Notes under the pieces: model-generated
Told to the model about the DNA's origin: nothing
Seen by the model: only the letters and a program-made list of their open reading frames with translations
Databases searched by the model: none
Made by a program: the position numbers and the translations under genes
Shown: positions 34,531 to 45,265 of the stretch, in pieces
Layout: every line of letters starts with the position of its first letter
Numbering within the stretch: the stretch's first letter is position 1
Origin: Rallus limicola
Taxonomy: Eukaryota; Chordata; Aves; Gruiformes; Rallidae
Length of the DNA stretch: 64,000 nucleotides
NCBI GenBank assembly: GCA_022605955.1
Contig: JAKCOZ010000040.1
Span: 310,001 to 374,000, forward strand
Direction of reading: 5' to 3'

Positions 34531-35486
34531 GCTAGAACAAATCTCATCTTGTGATTAAATGAAGCTTGTCTCCCAGGGCATAGGTCACATCCTGCAAAAA
34601 ACCACCAACCAGGAAAGAATATCCCCTCCTGCCAACGTTCCTGCAAAAGCACATGAAAAGATCCTGCAAAGGCAGCTGAGCAGAACGCAGCCCAGGAGCC
34701 ACCAAGGTATTTACAAATCATTTTTCTCTCTTGGATAAATAATTCACACAGGGAGTTTGATGTTCAGATCACTTCCATAAGCTTAACTAATTACCCCCAC
34801 AGCATCCCTCTGCATCCTGCTTTCCTCACCCACCTCATCAACTAGGAAACAGAGGCACGGCTGACAGAGTGCAGTAGGTGGGAGCTGAAGAGCATCTTGA
34901 CCTTGGAAAGCCAATGGCATCCTGGCTGGTGTCAGAAATAGTGTGGCCAGGAGGTCTGGGGAGGGGATTGTGCCCCTGGACTGGGCATTGGGGAGGCTGC
35001 ATCTCAAGTGCTGGGTCCAGCTCTGGGCTCCTCACCATCAGAAGGACATGGAGGTCCTGGGGTGAGTCCAGAGAAGGGCAACCAGGCTGGGGAAGGGGCT
35101 GGAGGGCAAATCCTCTGAGGAGCAGCTGAGGGAGCTGGGGGGGTTGAGCCTGGAGAAGAGGAGGCTGAGGGGAGACCTTCTCCCCACCTCCCCTGCCCTG
35201 CCAGGAGGGTGCAGAGAGGTGGGTGCTGGTCTCTTCAGCCAGGGGACAGGAGCTGGGACAAGGGGCAATGGGCTCAAGCTGCCCCAGGGCAGATGGGAGG
35301 GAAAAGTTCTTCCCTGGCAGAGTTGTGGGGCTGTGGCCCAGGCTGCCCAGGGAGGGGCTGAGTCCCCTTCCCTGGGTGTGTTTAACAGAGGGGAGATGAG
35401 GTGCTCAGGGATCTGGTTTAGCTTGGGATGGGAATGGTTGGACTTGGTGATCTTAAAGGTCTTTTCCAACCTGGTGACTCTGTGAC
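34531..35486 (+). repeat. Duplicated block 2, copy 1 (upstream flank plus CR1)
   Basis: This 956-base block matches 40657-41623 (967 bases). I count about 10 substitutions plus one 11-base deletion here (GGTCAGAGCAG missing after CCCAGGGCAG), which exactly explains the length difference. The first 370 bases are not CR1 and differ at only 2 or 3 places. Both copies lose similarity exactly at the CR1 3' terminus GTGACTCTGTGAC, which points to a process that respects the CR1 end (retrotransposition) and not to random segmental duplication. Confidence 0.93.
34900..35486 (+). mobile_element. CR1 copy, group C, within duplicated block 2
   Basis: It starts about CCAATGGCATCCTGGCTGGT (ANGILAGVRNSVARRSGEG-like ORF2 codons), then CTGGGTCCAGCTCTGGGC, SLEKRRLRGDLL, REVGAGLFSQGTGAGTRGNG and the terminal tail CTGGTGACTCTGTGAC. 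It has an 11-base deletion relative to 41030-41623. The ORF2 reading is broken upstream and downstream. Confidence 0.94.
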
Positions 35487-38400
35487 TGAAGCACCTTTTA
35501 GGAAACAAGTCCTAGTTAATGGTAGGTATTTTCTTCTTTTTGACATGCAACAGGTTGGATGGTACTTTATAATCTTAGGCATGCTGTGTAACCCTTCCTG
35601 CTCCTTCTTCCCTTTGTGTGCATTGATAGCAAGGTCTTCTGGTCAGAAGAGGCAATGGCAGTTGCTGACACCATTTGACTTAGAAGAGGAAAACATTTGT
35701 GGTGCCAGAAGCTGTCAAGGAGCAAAGAATCCCTTTGCCTCTTCCTTCTGGAGGTGATGCTGCTGGATATTCACAGCCTTATTCAGGCTGGAAGGGAAGC
35801 ACTAAGTTTTTTGATAAATCCTATGTGACACTCATGAATTTCTCTGGCATGCTCCAGTGTATGCACATCTCCACTTCAGAGTGAAGGGAAATTCTGAAGA
35901 CAGATAATTTACATGCCCCAAAATACGGGTGGAATTCAAAATGATTGGAAGTAGCTGCATATTTGTGCTTATTCCAGGAAAACATGGGAAACCAGGAAAA
36001 GGCAGCAAAAAAGGAAAGCTTCAGGGCTGTAAGGTGGGATTGAGCTGGGAGATGCTCTTGCAGCCCTTGGTGACAAACACCATATGAGGGGACTTGGCCT
36101 GGGGACTGTCATTCTGCACAGAGAGCCAGTTTGAGGTGAGAGGAGAGCAGTGAAGAACAATGCACAAGAAGCCTTGAAGCTGGTAGGACCTTACAGAGAA
36201 AAAGCCTCCATGGCATTGCCTCTGTGCTGGCCAGCTGGAAGCCTGTCATGTGTGAGACACATCGTCACCTTCTGAGGGATGGGAGAACTCCTGTCAGCTA
36301 TAAAACACCCCTCATCCTCCAGCAACAGCCTAACTCACTCAGCATTATGCAGAACTGTGGTTTCAGCTCATGACTTACATCTCCTCAGCCAAGGGTGAAG
36401 ATCCATAATGGGGTCAAGACCAATTATCTCATCCTTCAGTTCTCTGTGGAGGGCCACAGGTGGGATTCAGTTGTCAGAGGAAGCCAGGGGACAGGCATAT
36501 CCAAAGACTCCTGGGAGGTGATTAACCCTCTGCAGCAGGGGGATGCAAGTGAGCAAAGCCCCTAGCAACCCCCCTGCGAGGTCTTGGTCCCTCAGCCTGG
36601 TGCCTGGATCTTAGAAAAGTCGTTGCAAAGGGCCTAACGAGGATGGAAGTGATTCTGGTTTGGCACTTGTGGGTGTTGTCATTTGGGAAACCAGTCCCCC
36701 CCCCCCCTTCCCAGCCAAGCCTCTGTCGCTTCTTGGGATGGAAAACAAGTTGCAACCAGCCTGTGGTGAGCTGCAAACAGGATCGGGCTCCCCAGCGCTC
36801 CCACCACCCCAGCTCCTTCTCATCTCACAGCGAGTCAGAACGAGCCAGTGAATTCCAAACAAGGGCAATTAGTCAGCCAGGCTGCCATTTACTCCACATC
36901 CCTGTTCTCCTGCCTGTGCATCTCTCTGCCAAGCACAGCCAGGCTCGTGAACGCAAATGAAAAGGAAGATGAGACAAAGTCCCTCTGATGGATTCCTCTC
37001 CCCTACTCCAAATGCTACCCCGGGCATTTTTCAGCCAGCAGAAAGGGTCCTGATGACAACATCTCCTTTAAATCACCAGTACAAATGATTCCTAGCTCGA
37101 ATGGGAAACTCGTAATTGTCAGAAAGGGCAGATAGATTGCAAGGAAAAACCCACCCAGACTTGTCCCAGCACAGCTCTCTGAAGTTTCCTGCTTTTGGTG
37201 GAGCGCAGCACTCATCAAAGCCTTCAATGTAACTTTGTAGTTCCAACTCCCCTTCCCTGACTGAGCTACTCAGAACTCTGAAGGGCCAGAAACAGGGCTC
37301 CTGCCTACCTGCCTGCTGGCACCCAGCACTGAGTGACAGAGGAGCTGTTTCAACGTCTGCCAGTGGTCTTACACTCACTTGGGGAGCTGTAATGCTGGCT
37401 GAGGTCTGCTGTTCTCCTTGGGGTATTTTCTAAGGTCCAATTTATTCCTTCAGCCATATGGTGATGCAGGATTGCTCAGGGCCTGCACTGCTTTCAGGAG
37501 CTTGGCTTTGTTCTGTGACTGGTGTTGGCTGGCTTTGCCTAAGAAGTTCTCCATGGCTACTGAGCTGGGTGTCACAGACAGCGTGACACTGGCTATGGAA
37601 GCTGTGCTGATAGCCAGCTCCCATGCCCAGGACAGGTACATGGCCCTGGCACCCACCTCCCAGGGCCTGTCCTTCTCCCACACTCCCAGAACAAGCTTCC
37701 TCTGTGGTGACTCCCTGCCACAGCGCTGTGTCGGTGCGGAAAGACACCGATTCGATACACTGAATATGACTGTGCTTCATCCTTCCCTGCCTGTAAGGCA
37801 TTTCCAGGGTTTTATGCTCAGCTCTGCTTATTTCTTGAGCAGTTCCTATTTCTGAAGTTGTTCCCTCTTGCTCCTGCTCTTCAGCTCAGCTGTCATCGCT
37901 GTCAGCCCGTCTCCAATCGACTTGTTTTTGCATGTAGTGGAAACAACCCCCTGGAATCACACAGAGAACAAGAAGCCATCTTCCCCTGGGAGACTCGTCC
38001 TTGCTGAACATCAGCCACATGGCACCAAGCCCGGAGCAGGAGAGGGGACGGGTGGCTTTGCCCACTTCCACCGGCTGCTCCCTCCTCGTTCTGCTGGAGG
38101 TCTCTGTGGGTCAGAGGGCAGGGTTCTTGGCCATACTGCCCTTGTGTGCTGTCTGCCTCTCTGGAGGGACTGCTGAAATGCAGCCTGGTTCCCAAGCTGC
38201 ACAGAATCTACTCCTGACAACTAGAAGAGGCCATCCCTTCTCACCAGGCTGATCTCTGGTATGGCAGAGGCCCTTGTGCTCCTCTCCTGACCATTTCCCC
38301 TTCAGAGCTTTCCTGTGTGTGACCTGACATCCACTTGCCTGTCCAGCCCACACAGGAGTGTGTCCTGACCATTGACAGGAGCTGCTCATTCCTCAGCCAC

Positions 38401-38513
38401 ACAACAGGTCAGAGGATGAGGCAGGGAGGGACCTAAACAGACCTGGAAAGAGGATGAGAGAAGATGGGCTTGTGGTTCAGGCACGATGCTCTGCTGATCC
38501 AGGGGTGGCTGTA
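35487..38513. other. Long unassigned stretch
   Basis: No gene or CR1 is recognised over 3 kb. A C12 run is at 36696-36707. Positions 36820-37000 (AAACAAGGGCAATTAGTCAG) look like conserved noncoding sequence. Open frames at 37418-37855 (plus) and 37442-37801 (minus) overlap in antisense and carry no motif. Confidence 0.45.
36696..36707 (+). repeat. C12 homopolymer
   Basis: About twelve Cs between CCAGT and TTCCC. Its length is uncertain in sequencing. Confidence 0.85.
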
Positions 38514-39115
38514 GGATCATAGAATGTGTAAAGTTGGCAGAGACCTTTAGAGGTGATCTAGTCCAACTCCCCTTCAGTGAGCAGGGAAATCATCACTAGA
38601 TCAGGTCGCTCAGAGCCCCATCCAGCCTGACCTTGGATGTGTCCATGGATGGGGCCTCCACCACCTCTCTGGGCAGCCTGTGCCAGTGTCCCACCACCCT
38701 CATACTGAGGAACTTTTCTTAATACCCAACCTAAATCTCCCCTTTTCTAGTTTAAAACAATTACCCCTCATCCTATTGCTCCATGCCCTTGGCAACAGTT
38801 CTTCCCCAGCTTCCTTATAGGCACCTTTCAGGGATTGGAAAGCAGCTATAAGGTCCCCCCTAAACCTTCTCTTCTCTTCTCCAGGGTGAATAAGCCCAAC
38901 TCTCCCAGCCTGGCTTCACAGGGGAGCTGCTCCAGCCCTTGGATCATTTTTGTGGCCTCCTCTGGATGCACTCCAACAGGTCCATGACCTTCTTGTGCTG
39001 AGGCTTCCCAAGCTGGACCCAGTATTCCAGGTGAGGCCTCACCAGAGCAGATTACAGGGGCAGAACCACTTCTCTCCCCTCTACTCTGCTCTGGTGAGGT
39101 ATAGAGGTTGAGCAC
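38514..39115 (-). mobile_element. CR1 copy, group D, about 600 bases
   Basis: The plus strand reads the reversed tail GATCATAGAATGTGTAAAG, then CTAGATCAGGTCGCTCAGAG, GGCCTCCACCACCTCTCTGG, CTCATCCTATTGCTCCATGC and CCCCCCTAAACCTTCTCTTC. On the minus strand the frame at 38846-39115 reads GLEQLPCEARLGELGLFTLE, the ORF2 tail. It is more diverged than groups A to C and 5'-truncated. Confidence 0.93.
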
Positions 39116-39372
39116 TGTCCCTCCAAACTGTTGTTGCCCACTCCTAGAGACAGCATCCTAAATCAGCCCACTTAGTGCTCTGATCTGGTGTTTCCTCTGG
39201 TCCACAACTATGAGAACACTGGAGTAAGTGTCTGCACCTCAGCTCTGTGCAATCAGACCTGCCAGATTACTGACTGCTGCCAAACACACAGGAAATAGAG
39301 GACTATGATACAGAGCAGTGCTCACTGTTCCTCAGCCTGCTCCTGGAATCATCCTAGGGGTCCATTCATTCA

Positions 39373-39396
39373 TGTGTGTGTGTGTGTCTGTGTGTA
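39373..39396. repeat. (TG)n microsatellite next to a CR1
   Basis: Imperfect TG run with one C interruption (TGTGTGTGTCTGTGTG) ending TACATGTACA, ten bases before the CR1 at 39406. Confidence 0.9.
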
Positions 39397-39405
39397 CATG
39401 TACAG

Positions 39406-39737
39406 CCTGAAGGGAGCAGAGACACAGGAGGGGAATCAGCTTGTTTAAGGGCAGAGCCTGGCAGGACAAGGGGGCTGGAGTGAAGCTGGAGGAGGGAAGG
39501 GTTAGAGGAGATCTGAGGGGGAAGTTCTGTGCAGAGAGAGTGGGGAGGGGCTGGCAGGGGCTGCCCAGAGAGGGGGTGGGTGCCCCATCCCTGGGGGTGT
39601 TGAAGGCCAGGTTGGCTGGGGCCCTGGGCAACCTTGTGTAGCTCCAGGCCTGGAGGTTGGTGTCCCTGCCTGTGGCAGGGGGTTGGAGCTCTGTGACCCT
39701 TGGGGTCCCTTCCAGCCCAGCCCAGGCTGGGATTCTA
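39406..39737 (+). mobile_element. CR1 fragment, group A, about 330 bases
   Basis: It starts CCTGAAGGGAGCAGAGACAC, retains the terminal ORF2 frame (39441-39641, [20 protein letters not shown] to ALGNLV, TAG) and the 3' UTR, ending CAGGCTGGGATTCTACAC. The tail repeat is short, with a single ATTCTA unit. Confidence 0.94.
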
Positions 39738-40010
39738 CACTTAAGTGTGTTTGCGAGTGTGAATGTGTGCATGGGACAGGAAACTACCCAGTGCATTGAA
39801 TAATGCATGAGAGAAATGGCAGATTACAATGCTTTTTTCTAAAATAACTAATAGCAGCAATAAAGCAAATGCCTGCAAGGGCTGTCATCCCATTTGTCAG
39901 GCTTGAGACAGATTTTTCAGGCCTGTACCCAAAGCTCCCTCGTTCCAGCCCACAAATAAATCACTGCCTTGCCTCTTTCCCCCTCCCTTCTAACTCACTC
40001 CCCACTTCAC

Positions 40011-40298
40011 AGAATCACAGAATCACAAGGTTGGAAAAGATCTTTAAGACCATCAAGTCCAACCATTCCCACCCCAAGCTAAACCAGATCCCTGAGCACC
40101 TCATCTCCCCTCTGTTAAACACCCCCAGGGAAGGGGACTCAGCCCCTCCCTGGGCAGCCTGGGCCACAGCCCCACAACTCTGCCAGGGAAGAACTTTGCC
40201 CTCCCAGCTGCTCTGACCCTGCCCTGGGGCAGCTTGAGCCCATTGCCCCTTGTCCCAGCTCCTGTCCCCTGCCTGAAGAGACCAGCACCCACCTCTCT
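40011..40298 (-). mobile_element. CR1 fragment, group C, about 290 bases
   Basis: The plus strand starts with the reversed tail CACAGAATCACAGAATCACA then AGGTTGGAAAAGATC, and continues to AGACCAGCACCCACCTCTCT. At 40299 the text changes to ATAACCTCCCTTTCAGGTAG, which also resembles a CR1 phrase from a different group, so a chimera is possible. On the minus strand it reads AGLFRQGTGAGTRGNGLKL, an ORF2 tail piece. Confidence 0.93.
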
Positions 40299-40656
40299 AT
40301 AACCTCCCTTTCAGGTAGTTGCAGGTCATTCCACCTCTCCTGTTCACACTGGCAAGTCACAGAATCTCTGTGCATGTCCACATTCTGGCACATTAAAGGA
40401 AGGTATTTTCTTTCTCTTCTCCCTGTGTTTTAACTCACCACCTTGGCTTTCTGACCACTCCCATTTCCATGAGATCTATCTGCTGCTGAGGGTTTCTAAG
40501 TAGGTCTCTGAGCAGAGCGTGGGTTTTTGGTGCAAGGACAGTGAGCTCATGGCATGAGAAAACTGTGTCCCACCCAACCTTCCCTCTCCCAGCAGAGATG
40601 GGAACTTCCAGCACAAACAGGCAGAAGTGGGCTTCTCACCATAAGGAGGACATTGA
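40299..40656. other. Unassigned stretch with CR1-like edges
   Basis: No gene is recognised. The first 25 bases and the last 28 bases (GGGCTTCTCACCATAAGGAG and on to GACATTGA) resemble CR1, the latter matching GGGCTCCTCACCATCAGAAG at about 80 percent. The last piece abuts duplicated block 2, copy 2. Confidence 0.4.
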
Positions 40657-41623
40657 GCTAGAACAAATCTCATCTTGTGATTAAATGAAGCTTGTCTCAC
40701 AGGGCATAGGTCACATCCTGCAAAAAACCACCAACCAGGAAAGAATATCCCCTCCTGCCAACGTTCCTGCAAAAGCACATGAAAAGATCCTGCAAAGGCA
40801 GCTGAGCAGAACGCAGCCCAGGAGCCACCAAGGTATTTACAAATCATTTTTCTCTCTTGGATAAATAATTCACACAGGGAGTTTGATGTTCAGATCACTT
40901 CCATAAGCTTAACTAATTACCCCCACAGCATCCCTCTGCAGCCTGCTTTCCTCACCCACCTCATCAACTAGGAAACAGAGGCACGGCTGACAGAGTGCAG
41001 TAGGTGGGAGCTGAAGAGCATCTTGACCTTGGAAAACCAATGGCATCCTGGCTGGTGTCAGAAATAGTGTGGCCAGGAGGTCTGGGGAGGGGATTGTGCC
41101 CCTGGACTGGGCACTGGGGAGGCTGCACCTCAAGTGCTGGGTCCAGCTCTGGGCTCCTCACCATCAGAAGGACATGGAGGTCCTGGAGTGAGTCCAGAGA
41201 AGGGCAACCAGGCTGGGGAAGGGGCTGGAGGGCAAATCCTCTGAGGAGCAGCTGAGGGAGCTGGGGGGGTTCAGCCTGGAGAAGAGGAGGCTGAGGGGAG
41301 ACCTTCTCCCCACCTGCCCTGCCCTGCCAGGAGGGTGCAGAGAGGTGGGCGCTGGTCTCTTCAGCCAGGGGACAGGAGCTGGGACAAGGGGCAATGGGCT
41401 CAAGCTGCCCCAGGGCAGGGTCAGAGCAGCTGGGAGGGCAAAGTTCTTCCCTGGCAGAGTTGTGGGGCTGTGGCCCAGGCTGCCCAGGGAGGGGCTGAGT
41501 CCCCTTCCCTGGGGGTGTTTAACAGAGGGGAGATGAGGTGCTCAGGGATCTGGTTTAGCTTGGGATGGGAATGGTTGGACTTGGTGATCTTAAAGGTCTT
41601 TTCCAACCTGGTGACTCTGTGAC
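40657..41623 (+). repeat. Duplicated block 2, copy 2 (upstream flank plus CR1)
   Basis: This copy of the 34531-35486 block lies 6.1 kb away in the same orientation. It carries the full sequence without the 11-base deletion. The non-CR1 part (40657 to about 41027) contains GGAAACAGAGGCACGG, faintly MIR/L2-like, and no convincing frame. It starts right after a 28-base CR1-like phrase and ends at the CR1 terminus. Confidence 0.93.
41030..41623 (+). mobile_element. CR1 copy, group C, within duplicated block 2
   Basis: It reads CCAATGGCATCCTGGCTGGT, CTGGGTCCAGCTCTGGGC, KDMEVLE codons, EEQLRELGGFSLEKRRLRGD, GAGLFSQGTGAGTRGNGLKL and FNRGEMRCSGIWFSLGWEWL, ending CTGGTGACTCTGTGAC. This is the longest and least damaged group C copy in the window. 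The frame still breaks upstream of LGKGLEGKSSEE (a stop follows KDMEVLE). Confidence 0.95.
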
Positions 41624-43265
41624 AAGGGCCAAACAGAGAGGATAAAAGGCAGGTTCAGGAGATGGTTCAGACAAAACAGAAATCCTTCCAAATTTAGAAA
41701 AATTAGAGAAACTATTAGCTGTTGCTCCCCTGAGCCCAGAAGTCTGGGGCCCTCGGGGACCCACATGGCTCACAGGCTGAAAGCCCCCAGAAAGGAGAAG
41801 ACAAAGGGCTCCCAGGCAATATGTCAAAGCTAACAGGGCAGAGCAGCAGCCAGAGGGATTAGAATCGGTCCAGTGTATAAATTAGGATTCTCCTCATGCA
41901 CATGTTATAAAAAATTAATTACTGATTAATGGCTAAAGCTGCAGTCACAGATATTTAGGAGGAAGTGTGTCAGTAACACATCAGTGTCAACAGGCAGAGC
42001 CTGGGAGAGCGAGGAGATGTGCTGTGGCGTGTGCTGTGTGCACATCACTGCCCCCCGGGTCTCCACATCAGCTCAGGAGGTGGATGGGGAGCACCATCCC
42101 CTGTGCATCCCCTGAGCAATCAGGGGAACTTAGCGACCTATCGATAAGAGGTAACAATTTAAATGGCATTAACTCAGCGCTCCCTGCCCAGACTGATGGA
42201 GGATGAGTAGCAGAGGCTGCATTCCTGCCTTCCTCCATCACCTGCCCTTACTGTTACTCCAACAAATTAACCACACGTGGCTGTTCCTGAAAACCCCTGC
42301 TCTAACATTCTTCCTAGCAAAATGTCTCCTCCCCAGACAATGCCAATTTGTTGAAGCCAAAAATATCCCTGTGAAAGGATCAATTTCATGAATCTCCTGG
42401 TGGTGGAAAAAAAATGTTGAGGGACTGGTGAAAGCCTACTTTGTCATTTTCAACAGAACCAATATTTTTTGTTTGGACTAACTTCTAGCTTGGAAATGGA
42501 ACGTTGGTTTACACTAGAAATGTTTTTTTTAAAGGTCAAATGGAAATAAACAGCTTGAAGACCCAATGTTTTGACTGGTTCAAGTTTTTCCTTCCTCAGT
42601 TAGTGATAAAAGAATATTCAGATTTTTTTTTTGGATTCTTTCTTCCAGTTTAAAACAGGAAAATGATGTGGTTTCTCTTTCAAGATGGAAAGCCTGTTCC
42701 CATGCAGCACAAATTCCACCTGAATTTTGGTCAAGGGCAAAGCAAAGCACAAGTGAGAAAGGAAGACAATCATTTAGAAGCTGTCCACCAAGAAACATGG
42801 CACTGCAGGAGACCTGCCTCACCAAAAGGACCAAAGCCTTGGGATATGCAAGGTGAGTGATGGATAGGGAGGACTCGGGGCCGTTGGTGTCATGATGATG
42901 TTTTCTTGGTACCCAGGGTCAGCACTGATGTCCTGTTCTCACGCTCTGAATTTCTTTGTTCCAAGTAAGACACCAGCTTCTCCCCTCTCAAGAGCATTGC
43001 CTGGGAGACATCACTTTCACAAAGCCTGTTTGCCTTTTCCAAAGAGCATTGCTACGGAGACGCAGCCTTCCCTGAGGACAATGCCAAGCAGTATTGTCTG
43101 GAGGGGAAAGAAAGAGCATCTCCTATCTCTGGGGAGGCCAAGGGGCAGATAGGATGTTTCCCAAACCCTCTTACAAACTGCAGTCTGCTCTCTGCAGCCC
43201 ACATACATGTACACACAGACCCCTCAATGCACAGCTGAAAGACCAGGGGAAAAACACCGACCAGG
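41624..43265. other. Unassigned stretch, strong candidate conserved noncoding DNA
   Basis: No gene is recognised. Positions 41870-42190 hold AAAAATTAATTACTGATTAA, AGCGACCTATCGATAAGAG, GGTAACAATTTAAATGGC and ATTAACTCAGCGCTCCC, an unusual mix for bulk DNA here and free of repeats. Positions 42400-42640 are AT-rich with T runs. Confidence 0.4.
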
Positions 43266-43618
43266 ACAGAGAAAAGAAGACTAAGGGGGGACCTGATGAA
43301 TGGTTCTCACTATCTGAAGGGTGGGATGCAGGGGACATGGGCAGCCCCTTGTCAGTGTCTGTGGGGACAGGACAAGGGGCAATGGCTGCAAGTTAGAGCA
43401 GAGGAAGTTCCAGCCCAAGCTGGGGCAGAACTTTTCCCCAGGGAGGGTGAGGGAGCCCTGGGCCAGGCTGCCCAGGGGGCTGTGGAGTCTCCATCTCTGG
43501 AGAGATTCCAGCCCCGTCTGGACACCGCCCTGTGCAATCTGAGCTGGGGAGCTGCTTTGGCAGGGGGTTGGACCCCATGAGCTCTGGAGGGCCCTTCCCA
43601 CTCCTGGGATTCTGTGAT
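43266..43618 (+). mobile_element. CR1 fragment, group B, about 350 bases
   Basis: It starts GAGAAAAGAAGACTAAGGGG and continues through [30 protein letters not shown] and [19 protein letters not shown] (in two frames) to CCTTCCCACTCCTGGGATTC and TGTGATAA. The 3' end is complete; it is 5'-truncated just after the [11 protein letters not shown] codons. Confidence 0.95.
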
Positions 43619-44343
43619 AAACTAGGGGAAAAGAAGCAATCAAAGGAAGTAGGAGGTGCATATGGTGGTGGGACAGCCAGTCCTTGAGATGAGGCATGAG
43701 AGGCCACGACAGACAGGTCACATCTTGGAACTGATCACCAAGAGCTGCCTGTCCTGCCAGGAGCCAGTGACTCCCTGACTTGCTGAGCTCAGCATCCTGC
43801 TCTGTGCAAAGCATCACCCACCAAGGGGGTTTCAGGACAAGTGAGAAAAGTCCCCGAGCTCTCTGGAGCTGAGTTGGGCAGAAACCTGGAAAAGACGTGG
43901 TCTATAAGTGATAAGGACAAATCCTAATACAACTGTATTCTGTCTCCTGACAGCTAATTATTGCTGAGCTTTGTAGCCAAGGCTTTGCTGTGGTAGTGTC
44001 ATTGTTTAATGAATCTCCATTTGTTTTCAATATTTAAAGTATCTTCTATTCTCTGTATGGCTTTTTGCCATCATAAAGGGGCTGTGCTCTCAGATCAGGC
44101 TGAATTCTCCCTTCTTTTGGGGGGAGAAATAATTGTTTGTGCAGCAGACTTGCAGAAGAATGGGCTGATGGAAAGGGAAAAAAGGAAACAAAAGATGTTT
44201 TTTAGGAAGACCTCATTGTGTTGAGCAAAATGTTTCCACCACTGAAGGCTCCAGGCAACATGGGCAAGGGAAGGACTTCAAGTTGTGGCTGTGTGTCTTG
44301 TTTCTACTGCCAGAGTAAATTGAGCAGAACTTTGGAAGCTGTT
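43619..44343. other. Unassigned stretch
   Basis: No gene is recognised. Positions 43910-44040 (ACAGCTAATTATTGCTGAGC) may be noncoding conserved sequence. Confidence 0.45.
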
Positions 44344-45265
44344 GGAATCCCAGAATCCCAGGGGTGGGAAGGGCCCTCCAGAGCCCATGGGGTCCAACCC
44401 CCTGCCAAAGCAGCTCCCCAGCTCAGATTGCACAGGGCGGTGTCCAGACGGGGCTGGAATCTCTCCAGAGATGGAGACTCCACACCCCCCTGGGCAGCCT
44501 GGCCCAGGGCTCCCTCACCCTCCCTGGGGAAAAGTTCTGCCCCAGCTTGGGCTGGAACTTCCTCTGCTCTAACTTGCAGCCATTGCCCCTTGTCCTGTCC
44601 CCACAGACACTGACAAGGGGCTGCCCATGTCCCCTGCATCCCACCCTTCAGATAGTGAGAACCATTCATCAGGTCCCCCCTTAGTCTTCTTCTCTCCAGG
44701 CTGAACAGCCCCAGCTCCCTCAGCCTTTCCTCACAGGGGAGATGCTCCAGGCCCTTCAGCATCTCCCTGTCCCTCCTCTGGACTCTCTCCAGGAGATCCC
44801 TGGCTGTTTGATCCCAGGGAGCCCAGCACTGGACACAACACTCCAGCTGGGGCCTGAGCAGGGCAGAGCAGAGGGGGAGGATTCCCTCCTGTGACCTGCT
44901 GCCCACACTCCTCCTGATGCCCCCAGGATCCCATTGTCTCTCTCAGCCCCAGGACACACTGCTGACTCATGGCCACCCTGTCACCCACCAGCACCCCCAG
45001 GTCCTTCTCCACAGAGCTCCTCTCCAGCAGGTCGCCCCCAGCCTGTCCTGATTCCAGCAGTTATTCCTTCCCAGGTGCCAGACTCTCCACTTGCTTTTAT
45101 CAAACTCCATCTGGTCTCTCCCTGCCCAGCTCTCCAGCCTGGCCAGGTCTCTCTGGGTGGATCCCCTCCTGTCACCTGCTGCCCACACTCCTCCTGATGC
45201 CCCCCAGGATCCCATTGTCTCTCTCAGCCCTCAGGACACACTGCTGGCTCATGGCCACCCTGTCA
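44344..45265 (-). mobile_element. CR1 copy, group B, longest in the window, with an internal repeat
   Basis: The plus strand runs from the reversed tail GGAATCCCAGAATCCC through the complete group B tail up to about 45158. In minus reading it has [39 protein letters not shown] and [20 protein letters not shown] in separate frames. Beyond 45158 a second copy of about 107 bases of the same element (matching 44878-44985) is appended in the same orientation. The junction shares GGATCC, consistent with a reverse-transcriptase template switch. Confidence 0.94.

Noticed and set aside
44304..44906. 200-codon minus frame as a host gene
   Set aside because: It is a piece of the CR1-B ORF2 tail ([19 protein letters not shown]), in a 5'-truncated and frame-broken copy.
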